From Steinernema hermaphroditum (lineage: Eukaryota > Nematoda > Chromadorea > Rhabditida > Steinernematidae), in NCBI GenBank assembly GCA_030435675.1, contig CM059623.1, positions 4,676,012 through 4,740,011 of the forward strand: a DNA stretch of 64,000 nt, given 5' to 3'. Below are positions 11,835 through 20,809 of this stretch, piece by piece. The notes under the pieces were generated by a model. It was given only the letters and a program-made list of their open reading frames with translations. It was not told the origin of the DNA and did not search any database. The position numbers were made by a program, and so were the translations under genes. How positions within the stretch are numbered: position 1 is the first letter of the stretch; every line of letters starts with the position of its first letter.

Positions 11835-12850
11835 CTAGAATGAGCCTGCCGTCAGGAGTTCTCCAGGTAGCGCAGACCCGTCGATTGTGTGGACAGAGAT
11901 CCAAGCCACCGTAGTCATGGCGAAAGCGCCCCACTGATTCTTCACATAGGGAGAGAGCTCGAAGTAGAGGATGAGTTCCACGACGAAGTTGACGCCTTGT
12001 GCCACGGCCTAAATTGGTCGTCCTCTGCCAACAGAACTATGGTAGGTACCTGGAAGAAGAAGCGAACCTCTCGGTTTCTGCGGTTCTCGTCTCCCAGAAT
12101 CGCCATCTGCATCAATAGTTACGGGCAATAAAAGACACTGTGTCTACCTTCTTCATCGTTCTTATTTTGTAAAAGGTCATCAAGTCCAACGATGCGATTA
12201 GGATGACCAGTCCGATCGAGAAGTGGTGACACAGATAGACGATGGCGACATAGCCACAGAGGGAAGGGGGTATGTTGAAGGCCATATTGGAGGTCTTGAA
12301 GGGGGCCAGGCACTCGGGCCAGAAGCTCGGAGAAGATGCCAAAAACGAGAAGAGCCACGCAGAGCCGATCATGAGGTTGCAGTTGCGCTGGGTGAACATT
12401 TGACCGTAGCGAACGGGGAATAACATGATGGCGAAGCGGTTGACGGCGAGGAAGAGGTGCGAGGACTCGGAGAGGAAGTAGCAGAAGACGTTGACGTGGC
12501 CGGATCGGCCGAGGTAGTAGTGGTGGTGCAGGTTTGGGTCTCTAGATCAGGGAAGAGAATCAATAGCCAGGAAATAAGGGCACTGTTGAACACTTACATC
12601 AACGTGAACGGCACCACCACGAAAGAAAAAGTGATCGTTATTCCGAGATTGGCGATGGTGTGAGAGACGCATCCGGCTCCAAAGGCGTAACTGAACACTT
12701 TATGGCGGAAGACGGCATGCAGAACGTAGATGTTGACAGCTACGCCCACGACGCCTATCTAAACCGCGATTTGAAGTCGTCCACAGAGGGTGCTCAGCTC
12801 ACAGCGAAGATAACGAAAGCCGCTTTGAGGTAGTCGTCGCCTTCGAACAT
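11835..12850 (-). CDS. Seven-transmembrane chemoreceptor of the nematode Srx type
   Basis: Five exons (12803-12850, 12598-12758, 12148-12541, 12050-12106, 11835-12008) join in frame to 277 residues with start at 12850 and TAG at 11835-11837. The protein has a very short N-terminus followed by seven hydrophobic segments. TM1-TM2 carry IGVVGVAVNIYVLHAVF. TM3 ends in NRFAIMLFPVRY, the NRF/PxRY signature of Srx-like receptors. TM5 is followed by a basic loop, and TM6-TM7 carry FTV-like and AWISVHTIDG blocks as in the family. Such receptors sit in sensory neuron membranes and detect odours or pheromones; the ligand cannot be inferred. It is 174 bp downstream of the collagen gene on the same strand, convergent with the chloride channel. 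Confidence 0.85.
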
Positions 12851-13024
12851 CGAAACCGACTCGAGTGGGTCGGGAAAACACTGAGAAAGCTGCTCACTTC
12901 CCCGCTAAAAACCACCTGCTATTTCCCTAATTTGCTATTTTCGGCAAAGTTCAATTACAACGTCATATGATTGGGTCCAATTTACTGAGTCCTTGATAAA
13001 CAAGACGCCAAAACATGCGCTCTT

Positions 13025-14266
13025 TCAGAGAATGGTCTTCTCCTTGGCCTTCAGCTTCTTGAAGAGATGCTGGCGGTGCACGTAGGTCTTCTGATTAGGA
13101 GGAATCGGCGCCACGTAGGCCTTTTCGACGGGCCAACTCATCGTCGTTCTCGTAGTGTCTATCTCCAGTTTCCGTACTGGACATCTACAGTACTGGGCGT
13201 CGTGTCCTGGACTCCCCGCTGGACCGGCTGGGCCGAGATCTCCCGTTGCTCCATGGCGTCCATCATCCCCAGGAGGTCCTATGGGTCCTTGGGGACCTGG
13301 AGTGCCAGGAGGCGCGTCTTCCCCTGGACCCCCGAACTCTCCACGAAGACCTTCTTTTCCAGGTGGACCTCTGGGTCCTTGAGGGCATCTGGTTACGTAG
13401 CACTCCTTTCCGGGTGGTCCTTGAGGACCTCGAGGCCCTTTGGGACCTAAAATGGGAATTGAACGTGAGATTCCCCCTTTTTAGCACCTCTAACTCCAGG
13501 GTTCCCTTTAGGTCCGGGCTCTCCTACGTCTCCTCTCTTTCCAGGTCTCCCTTCGGGCCCTGGAGCTCCATCGGTTCCGGAGCGCCCAGGAGATCCATCG
13601 GGGCCTTGAAATCCCTCTGGACCACCAGGGCACAGGACACACTTCTTATGTTCGACCATCAGCATCCCGTGGATTCCCATTTTCCCGTCGTCTCCCTTCG
13701 GGCCGGGATCTCCCGGTTCCCCAGGGTTTCCAGGGGGTCCTGCGGGACCAGAAGGACACTTCGTTGCCTGGTAGCCACACTCTGAAGAGAACGTTCATTC
13801 TCAAAGTTGTGCATCCAAACAGTACCGCATTTGCTCTCAACTGGTATCGGGATTCTGATGTCCTCGATCAGCCCGACTGGTTTACTGTATCGCTTCATCC
13901 GGAAGTGGTACTCCATCATAATATCCCACGCCTCGTCGGATATGGTCTGGAAAACAGACAACTAAATCTTGCAGAGCTTTGAAGATGAGCCAGCTGGAGA
14001 TGCAAATATAAGTGATGTAAATAGGTGAATTTCTGTATAGATATTGGGAAAACCATTTGAAATATTGGCTGCAGAGTACATTTAACTTTCTAACTAAATT
14101 AAATGCATAAAACGGCGAAACAAACCTCGAAATCCACCAACTCCTGCTGAACCCCCACATAAAACAGATCAATAGTCCTAACAAGATCCACCACAGCAAC
14201 CCAACAGACAAAGGTTACGGTAGCGCTGAAAAGCAGGAAGAGACAAGCAATTCCAGCACAAGCCAT
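13025..14266 (-). CDS. Cuticle collagen
   Basis: Four exons (14126-14266, 13826-13946, 13488-13781, 13025-13446) encode 325 residues. The N-terminus has one hydrophobic membrane segment (about residues 5-30) and the conserved collagen N-terminal region. From about residue 93 there are blocks of Gly-X-Y repeats, interrupted by cysteine-bearing gaps ([19 protein letters not shown]) that in this family form interchain disulphides. The C-terminus after the last Gly-X-Y block is unusually long and basic (about 45 residues, ending in KAKEKTIL). Nematode cuticle collagens are secreted by the hypodermis and cross-linked into the exoskeleton. The gene lies 126 bp after the Nudix gene on the same strand. 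Confidence 0.95.
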
Positions 14267-14375
14267 CTTGTGCCGAATAGTTTTCTCTCACCGCCACAAC
14301 CACTCAAGCGCCCCCCCCCCCCAACAACTTCTTGCGCGAACTCGTTAGAGGCGCCACGCAAACGAGGTCGCCAAA

Positions 14376-14381
14376 TTTATT
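14376..14381 (-). terminator. Poly(A) signal of the Nudix gene
   Basis: AATAAA on the minus strand, 12 bp after the TAA at 14393-14395. Confidence 0.7.
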
Positions 14382-14392
14382 GTTTCACCCGT

Positions 14393-15574
14393 TTAGCCAG
14401 CACGAGGCGGATGGAAGAAGTCGTCCTCGTTGGAGGAGAAGAGATGGACCTTCTCCTTGGCGAAGGAGAGGTTCTGCACGTGCAGCTGGCAGTCAGCGTA
14501 GTGGGGCTTCTTCAAGTGGCTCATCCTGTGCACAGCCAGCTTCGGATGGTCGCCCATCTCCTCTGCCGACAGAGTCCGTGGCGCCGTCGACGTTTCGTTC
14601 GAAGAGTCGTATAGATGGTCGCCAGGGAGGATTCCTAAGACTACGGTAATTGGAAGTTCTCGAGCAGCGACCTACCGTATACCAGATTATCGTCTTCTTT
14701 CGGGAAGATGATCTGGGGGCACAAACGTCGAGGGTCGTAGACGTCGCCGAGGTTCTCGTTGGGAGTCAGCCGAAGACGCGCGAGTTCGTAGTACTGAGGA
14801 GGAGCGACGACAGATTTCGACGCTGAAACGGACGAAGGTTACGGTGGACCGCATCCAAACATACGATTGTTCGTTGTTTCGGCGAGCACGTTCGACGGCT
14901 GCACCCAGAGATACTCAGACATCTCCTTGTTGCACATGTCAACGCCGATCTCTTCTTCGACGGGAATTACGTAGAAGAGGGTGTCGAAGCGCTGCTTGAA
15001 GATGGAGGGAGTGAGCCATCTTGACCAGGGAAGAAGTCTCTGCAGGTCAAGGTTGAAGTCTTGGAACATCTCGCCGAATTTGAAGGGATTCTCGCGGACC
15101 TGGAGAAGAGGAAGGCATCAGAAACGAACGCTAGAACTGACCTTATCTCTCCATTCGTTGAGTCCCTTGTCCACCAGTGTCGACAGATACAGCTTCTCCT
15201 TGTTGAATCGGTCTTCCACCAGCAGAATGCCCGTCTCTTCGAACAGTTCTCTCGCGGCTCCGACTCGTAGAGCGAAATCCGATTCAAACCCATCGATCTT
15301 GATCGACTTCACTTCGCCGAAATTCGTTTTCTGGATCGGAAACGCACTGTCCGCCTAACAGTCAGATAAGTCCGGCATAATCCACTGTGACGTACCTCTT
15401 GCTCGACGATTCCACCCGGAAAGACGTACATGTTCGGCATAAACTTTGCCGTTTCACCGCGCTTCATCATCAGCACCGTCCGAAGCGACTTGTTGACTGA
15501 AAAGTGACCATTTTTGCGGAGAATCTAACCCAATACTTACAGAGAATAGTTGTGGCGGCTGTTCTCCACTTCAT
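14393..15574 (-). CDS. Nudix hydrolase, NUDT19-like (acyl-CoA/CoA diphosphatase family), paralogue 1
   Basis: Six exons (15541-15574, 15396-15496, 15142-15354, 14865-15099, 14676-14822, 14393-14634) give 323 residues starting MKWRTAATTIL. It carries PNMYVFPGG and, after an insertion inside the Nudix box that is typical of the NUDT19 group, RELFEETG (about residues 80-87) with the catalytic glutamates. The family hydrolyses CoA and acyl-CoA to phosphopantetheines and adenosine 3',5'-bisphosphate, usually in peroxisomes. The C-terminus ends PPRAG, which is not a peroxisomal PTS1 signal. Exon number and phases match the two paralogues at 47027-48199 and 48302-49465. Collagen follows 126 bp downstream. 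Confidence 0.92.
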
Positions 15575-15894
15575 TTTGGAGCGAATGCGTCTGAAGAGCG
15601 AAATCAGCCGAGCGGAGGGAACGGGACTGCGAAAGGCGCACGGACATCACTGACCAGAGATCTGTGACCGCTCGGAGGAGCGGAAAACAATCCACACAAA
15701 CGATGTGGGTGGGCTCTGAAAGGAAAGATTTGAAAGGTCAGACTCCGTCGAGATAAATGTCATTTTGCGAATGCTAGACAGTGTGAGCGGTGGATCACCG
15801 GAAAGTTGGAGTGTATGAGTCGCAGAAACGGGTTCAGTTCGTTCAGCCTGACAAGCAAACATTCCACGAAGCATGACAAATATATCATCTTGTC
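15575..15894. other. Intergenic stretch upstream of Nudix paralogue 1
   Basis: Probable promoter and 5' flank of the Nudix gene. No other element recognised. Confidence 0.4.
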
Positions 15895-16345
15895 TATTTG
15901 ATTGGTACAAATCGATTGCATTGCGCATTTTTGTAATTGTCCAAATGTAATGGCTGAACATCGGTAAATAATGTGAAAGGCGGCGGCATTCATTGATGGA
16001 CTCGGATGATCCACGAGCCAAGAGCCATGCAGCAAGGGCAAAATTGAAGAGTTTATTTCACATCAAATCAAGCCGGAGAGTTCAGAAAAACAGCCACCGA
16101 AGCGAGAATCCACTTATCGCGCTGAGACCGCCCGCATGGAATCTGGACGGTGGCGATGGCCCTCTCCCTCCGTTTGTCGACGTAGAGGGGAACCCACACC
16201 GATTCGGCCTCATCGTAGATGTCTTTGGCGCCCTGAAGACATCGCTTAGGGAGAAAACGTTTGCCCTCCTACCTTTGGACTCCAAGCGACGATCAGTGGA
16301 GGAAGGCTGTTGAGGGGGGCGGACGAGGGAAGCGCCTTCGAAAGT
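15895..16345 (-). pseudogene. Duplicated 3' end of the dynein-2 heavy chain gene
   Basis: This copies about 30960-31390 in the same orientation. It includes the last exon with its TGA (16068-16070), the poly(A) signal (AATAAA on minus, 16052-16057), the final intron, the end of the penultimate exon, and about 130 bp of downstream flank. Nothing of the remaining 14.7 kb of the gene is present, so it cannot make dynein. The homology stops abruptly near 16345, where an array of TCACAC motifs begins. Confidence 0.88.
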
Positions 16346-16496
16346 GTGAAGTGCCTCACACTCGCCTCACACTCCTCACAGTGTGAGTGTGAGGCGTAAC
16401 ACGGTATCCACAAAGGTGTGAAGCACTTCACACTTTGCTCACACTCGTCTCACACTTCTCACAGTGGCGGAAGGTGTGAGAAGTCGCCTCACACTT
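16346..16496. repeat. Dense array of TCACAC/GTGTGA motifs in both orientations
   Basis: About eleven copies of the hexamer TCACAC or its complement occur in 150 bp, several paired as near-palindromes (GTGTGAAG-CA-CTTCACAC at about 16412; CTCACAGTGTGAG at about 16374). GGTGTGA, the core half-site recognised by T-box factors, occurs twice. It could be a local repeat expansion at a rearrangement junction or a binding-site cluster. Confidence 0.6.
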
Positions 16497-16744
16497 GAAA
16501 TCCTTCGCATATTTTGGCGAAAAAATTTGCAATTTTCACGTTTTTTGAGATTTTTCTTTTTTGCATGTTGATACATTTCTGTTTCTGTTTATGTGGCTTC
16601 GGGTTTTGTCACTTAATCCCATCGTCATGTATACGATGTGATTTCAGATAATGAATGATCTTGATTTGGAAATTATCGAAGACGCAGGGCTATGGTGTCT
16701 TGCCACCCGCAGGGCTACAGTTTTTTTTGGACCCAACTTCAGCG

Positions 16745-17262
16745 CATTACTTACTTACTTTACTTAGTTTATTTCGTGAATCCAAGGCATTGCGCCTTGC
16801 ACGACACCGGAAATAGACAACAGAGGATATCACTTTGCAGCCATCTTCATCCCTGGTGTGGTGTAGTCGTCGAACCGGTCGTAGACGGCGCGCTTCATGG
16901 GGCATCTGCGAATCGGCGAAAATCCAGAAACGGTGACGGAATATTTCTTTTCGGGGCGTTTGCGGCACAGAGGAGGCTTCTGAGCTCGCATCTGCTTCGG
17001 AGAGATCCGGGTGTTGCGTCTTCGCTGGTGGTGGCGTCCTCAGAGCGTCGGCGACCTTCCGGGTGACTTCTCACGCAGCTGGATTCCTGGCGTCGGACAT
17101 CTTGTTATCAGCGGTGGTGGGACTACGGATTCCGGGTGTCCCAATTCCCTCTGGAAGCCGGAAAACTCACAGATGCCATAGGGTTTGCCATCAGACCAAC
17201 CAGACACTCAGAGAGTGACCGGAGGGACCGACCGCTCACCACCGTGACACGAGTGAGACCCG
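16745..17262 (-). mobile_element. Dispersed retroelement, copy 3, nearly full length
   Basis: On the minus strand it matches the element at 2903-3412 end to end, from the GAGCGGTCGGTCCCTCCGG start to the AAGTA-unit tail near 16750-16770. Substitutions and a few indels separate the copies. I could not find a convincing target-site duplication. Confidence 0.75.
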
Positions 17263-17448
17263 CGTGCATTTGCTGCATTTGCTTGCGTAATTATGCGGTG
17301 CGGTACAACGAGCCACCGTTCGATGACGACATCACGGATGATGAAATTGATGATCCCCTCTAAGCCAATGATACTGTAACCGGGATAGCAACTCGTACAG
17401 TTATTCAACGGTTCTTCATGTAAAAATCGATAAAACAATATTGCCTCC

Positions 17449-17634
17449 TTAGTCGGCCACAATATCAGACAGTTCACTAGAAAATCCGATCGAAGCGAGT
17501 TGCGCAGCATGGATGTCATTGCGATGCTGCTGTTTCTGACGTAGAAGTTGACGCTTCTCTTGGGCAAGGAGGAGCTTCTCGCGCAGAAGTTGGCACTGAA
17601 GCTCGGAACGCTGGATTTGAGTTTGAGTTCGGCC
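17449..17634 (-). pseudogene. Unrecognised C-terminal coiled-coil exon
   Basis: A 61-codon open segment ends at a TAA (17449-17451). It is Gln-, Leu- and Lys-rich (ELQCQLLREKLLLAQEKRQL) and would form a coiled coil. It is similar in style to the C-terminal helices of small DNA-binding proteins of transposon origin. A second frame here is open for 230 codons (17208-17900), and I cannot tell which, if either, was translated. The surroundings are repeats, so it is probably the relic of a mobile element gene. No function is assigned. Confidence 0.35.
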
Positions 17635-17639
17635 TTACG

Positions 17640-18205
17640 TGTTCCGTTTGCGTGGAGGATGATGCAGCCGTGTCGTTGATACGTGTTTAACTCAACGAGT
17701 TGTGTGAGTTCTATTTTGCAGGTGTGCTGGTGTCGATATTCACGACAGACGACGTTTTCGAGATTCAGATTCAGGAACTCTTTGAAGGTGCTTCCTTGTG
17801 CTTTCACTGTCAGCTGATACTCGTGAATTGTGATTTCAGCCGGTAGTGGGATCGTTTCGTTGTTCTTCTGGCGCGGCAAGTAGATTTGTCCCCGCGTCAA
17901 ATCGTTCTGCTCTCATGTCGGGGCGTGGCCCCGCGCTCCCGTCCCACGCGCGCCTCTGCCCGCGCGGCACGCTCGCTGCCCGCGGCAGTCTGCCCTGCAG
18001 CCTCACCCTTAAGCGGTCGCCCCGCGCCGCCTCCCTAAAACCAGCCTGCCTTATCTCCCTCTCCTCTCCCCTCGTTATGCTTCCGCTACACCACGTAGTA
18101 AGGTACAGATCGTCACAAAATCGATAATCCACCAATCAGCACATATTTAAGCCCCGCCCTAAAGATTGGATAGAAAGTGGGCGGAGTTTCATGGAATGTG
18201 AATAA
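17640..18205. other. Repeat-zone DNA, no gene supported
   Basis: A strongly G+C-rich block lies at about 17920-18070, followed by AT-rich DNA. Apart from the 230-codon frame mentioned for the coiled-coil region, nothing is recognisable. Confidence 0.35.
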
Positions 18206-18257
18206 TTATTAATCAATTATTAATTAATTAGTTATTAATCAATTATTAATTAATTAA
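18206..18257. repeat. Two tandem 26-bp AT-rich units
   Basis: TTATTAATCAATTATTAATT plus five more bases occurs at 18206-18230 and again at 18232-18256. The array contains many AATTAATT palindromes. Confidence 0.8.
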
Positions 18258-18295
18258 CTGTGTGACGATTGGTTGTAAACTGATTTTTGTTTCAT

Positions 18296-18645
18296 GAACC
18301 TGATGATCAATGATCAGGTTGCGGTTGTCTTCCGAAGTCCATGAGTCAGAAGTGAACGACACAAATTTAGCACTTTCCAGACGATTCTGGATTCTCTTCT
18401 TGTATTCTTCGTACAAGTTGGGGATATCTGTTCTCGAAACAGAGGTTCGTGATCTATAGACTATACCGTTATTTGAAATTTTCGGAGAAAACTTACCTCA
18501 CGTTGTACCACGGTGCTAGAATTTAGAACAAATTAACGAATCCTCGTCGTTCGACGATACAGAAAGGTTCTGAATCCACAGCCACCATCAACGCTATGGC
18601 TCTGTTGACTGCGGCTGTTTTCGCACCGTCTTCTCTCCAATCTCC
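18296..18645 (-). pseudogene. hAT-family transposase fragment
   Basis: On the minus strand, segments resembling the central part of hAT/BED-type transposases are seen in order: AVNRAIALMVAVDSEPF, then LAPWY, then PNLYEEYKK, then SFTSDSWTSED, the last being the conserved D-x-W-T-S block. An in-frame stop (18523-18525) and frame changes break it; one break could be a short intron (GTAAG to TAG, about 18449-18494). The start may lie in the assembly gap at 18694. It is a non-functional remnant. Confidence 0.6.
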
Positions 18646-18693
18646 TTAACTCAACAAAGATAAATAGGACATTTATTCTGTCGTGACTTACTG

Positions 18694-19193
18694 NNNNNNN
18701 NNNNNNNNNNNNNNNNNNNNNNNNNNNNNNNNNNNNNNNNNNNNNNNNNNNNNNNNNNNNNNNNNNNNNNNNNNNNNNNNNNNNNNNNNNNNNNNNNNNN
18801 NNNNNNNNNNNNNNNNNNNNNNNNNNNNNNNNNNNNNNNNNNNNNNNNNNNNNNNNNNNNNNNNNNNNNNNNNNNNNNNNNNNNNNNNNNNNNNNNNNNN
18901 NNNNNNNNNNNNNNNNNNNNNNNNNNNNNNNNNNNNNNNNNNNNNNNNNNNNNNNNNNNNNNNNNNNNNNNNNNNNNNNNNNNNNNNNNNNNNNNNNNNN
19001 NNNNNNNNNNNNNNNNNNNNNNNNNNNNNNNNNNNNNNNNNNNNNNNNNNNNNNNNNNNNNNNNNNNNNNNNNNNNNNNNNNNNNNNNNNNNNNNNNNNN
19101 NNNNNNNNNNNNNNNNNNNNNNNNNNNNNNNNNNNNNNNNNNNNNNNNNNNNNNNNNNNNNNNNNNNNNNNNNNNNNNNNNNNNNNNNNNNNN
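18694..19193. other. Assembly gap of 500 N
   Basis: Exactly 500 undetermined bases, the usual size of an arbitrary scaffold gap. It separates the hAT remnant from the gag remnant, so neither edge is known. Confidence 0.99.
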
Positions 19194-19879
19194 AAAAGAT
19201 TACACTATTAAAGCAAAGAAAACGTTCGTGATACTTTGCCAGGATTTGCTGAACGAAATGGATCAAGTTCAAAGAACGATTAAGTACAAAATCGAAAGTA
19301 CAAACATTACACCTATTCACGAGATCGACAACAATTACACCGTATCGGATGAAACACCGGAAAGAGAAGAAGCTGAGGATAAGAAGAAAAATGACAACGC
19401 AGGAAACAAGAAAACATCTGCGCAGGCAAAGAGTGGCAAGAGTGGCGGGGAGGAGTCGAAGAACTACGACTTCAATGAGTCCAAAATGACTTTCCGAAAG
19501 AAAATCAATGAGAAAATTAAAGTGTTAGAAGAAGAATTGAAGCGCATCCCGGACCGATTTGCTAAACGGAAGCGACCAAGCCCTGGATATCGATTCTACT
19601 GTAGCTTCTGTAGCAAGAATGATCATTTCACCGATAGTTGTCGTAATGTAACCGACATGAGGGATCGTAAGAAGATTTTGGAGAAAAGGGACAAATGTCT
19701 CGTGTGTCTACACACTCATGAGAAGAACCGTTGTTTATCCACTAAACAAAAGTGTTACTATTGCGGCGAAATTGGAAAGCACCACTCTTTGTGACTACAG
19801 AACGGAACTGAAAAGAGCGATCAAGGAACTTGAAGAGATGCAGAAAGGCGCCGGCGGGAGTGTCGAGGATTTCGACTAG
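19194..19879 (+). pseudogene. Bel/Pao-type retroelement gag fragment with zinc knuckles, frameshifted
   Basis: The open part encodes a Lys/Glu-rich coiled region and then three Cys/His knuckles: CSFCSKNDHFTDSC (CX2CX4HX4C), CLVCLHTHEKNRC (CX2CX3HX4C) and CYYCGEIGKHHS. Their spacing is that of Bel/Pao gag C-termini. The frame stops at 19795-19797. The expected continuation (LCDYRTELKRAIKELEEMQ) follows in another frame to 19879, so there is one frameshift. No protease or reverse transcriptase follows, so this is a remnant. The 5' part lies in the gap. Confidence 0.65.
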
Positions 19880-19888
19880 ACTAGACAG

Positions 19889-20011
19889 TGTCTCGTATAC
19901 TCTGTAATAATTATGTTGGTTGATTGTCAGTGCTTAACGGGTTGAGCATATAAATCGGTTGCTTCACCCACTCTCTCTTTTCTGTCGGAACAGGTTCGTG
20001 AACCTGTTACA
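19889..20011 (+). repeat. Possible short LTR or solo regulatory end of the gag-bearing element
   Basis: The segment starts TGTCTCG and ends TGTTACA (TG...CA ends). It contains a TATA-like TATAAAT at about 19950 and finishes with a perfect 9-bp hairpin (AACAGGTTC-gt-GAACCTGTT, 19989-20008). The position directly after the gag remnant suits a 3' LTR, but a matching 5' LTR is not visible, possibly because of the gap. Confidence 0.3.
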
Positions 20012-20224
20012 TAATTTCAGATCTCCCGTCAAATCCCGCGTGGCCCTCGAAGGAGGAAAGGCGAGCCGGAGAGATACAACATGGCCCATGGACACCCTTA
20101 CAAGAAAAAGAGATAAAAAAAAAGATAAGAGTTGAAAATGATATGATCATTTCGTGTGATTATCGTATTTGTATGACGTAGATGTCGTGTTTCACTCGGG
20201 AAACAACTTATCCTATCGTGGTCA

Positions 20225-20715
20225 TAACTTACTCGTTTCTTATAGAAACGCATGGGAGAAGACAACACCGTGCCGTTGGCTAAGAGTTTCGCGTCAGCAG
20301 TAAGTTCATCTACGTTTGGGAGCTTTCCGTCGGCTTCTTCGATATCCTTGAAAGCTTTCTCCATCTCACGGCGGTCATCTTCTAGGTTGTTCATGAAGCG
20401 TCCGATCGGGTGACGGTCAGGGTCCAGAGTCACAAACGTGTACTCCATGTACTCCAAGTTGCTTGAGAGACGTCGCAATATTTCGCGATGTTGGAGACAG
20501 CTCTTGATCTTGTTGTTCTGTTCCATGGACTTCCATAACGCTGTTGCGGTTATCATCATCGGACCGACTGGTCTTTTCTCGGTTTCAGACTTCTTGATCC
20601 CGTTCTGTACGTCGAACAATCCTTCTACGTCGTAGTCCAGTCCATCTTCGCCGCCCGTGTCAGTCGGCATCTCTTCTTTATGCTCGTTGTGAGCGTTGGT
20701 GTTGTCTTCTCTCAT
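20225..20715 (-). CDS. Unrecognised acidic protein inside the inverted-repeat element
   Basis: From the ATG at 20715 a frame is open to about 20098. The part outside the inverted repeat encodes about 150 residues, acidic at the N-terminus and helical/charged afterwards (NLEDDRREMEKAFKDIEEAD). The last residues lie in the inverted repeat. A splice donor-like GTAAG and acceptor-like sequences occur at both edges. I recognise no domain. It could be a structural protein of the mobile element or a captured exon. Confidence 0.35.
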
Positions 20716-20809
20716 GCGTTTCTGTAAGAAACGAGTAAGTTAGTTACAATCGCTACGACCATGATAGGATAAGTTGTTTCCCGAGTGAAACACGACATCT
20801 ACGTCATAC

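Noticed and set aside
13155..13785. Long plus-strand frames across the collagen gene
   Set aside because: They are antisense shadows of Gly-X-Y repeats, rich in Pro and Gly complement codons.
16346..16496. CRISPR-like array
   Set aside because: The repeats are hexamers without spacers of regular size, and the window is eukaryotic.
17208..17900. 230-codon minus frame as a real protein
   Set aside because: Its last part reads through the dispersed retroelement and another frame over the same DNA looks more protein-like; I could not decide, so no function was given.
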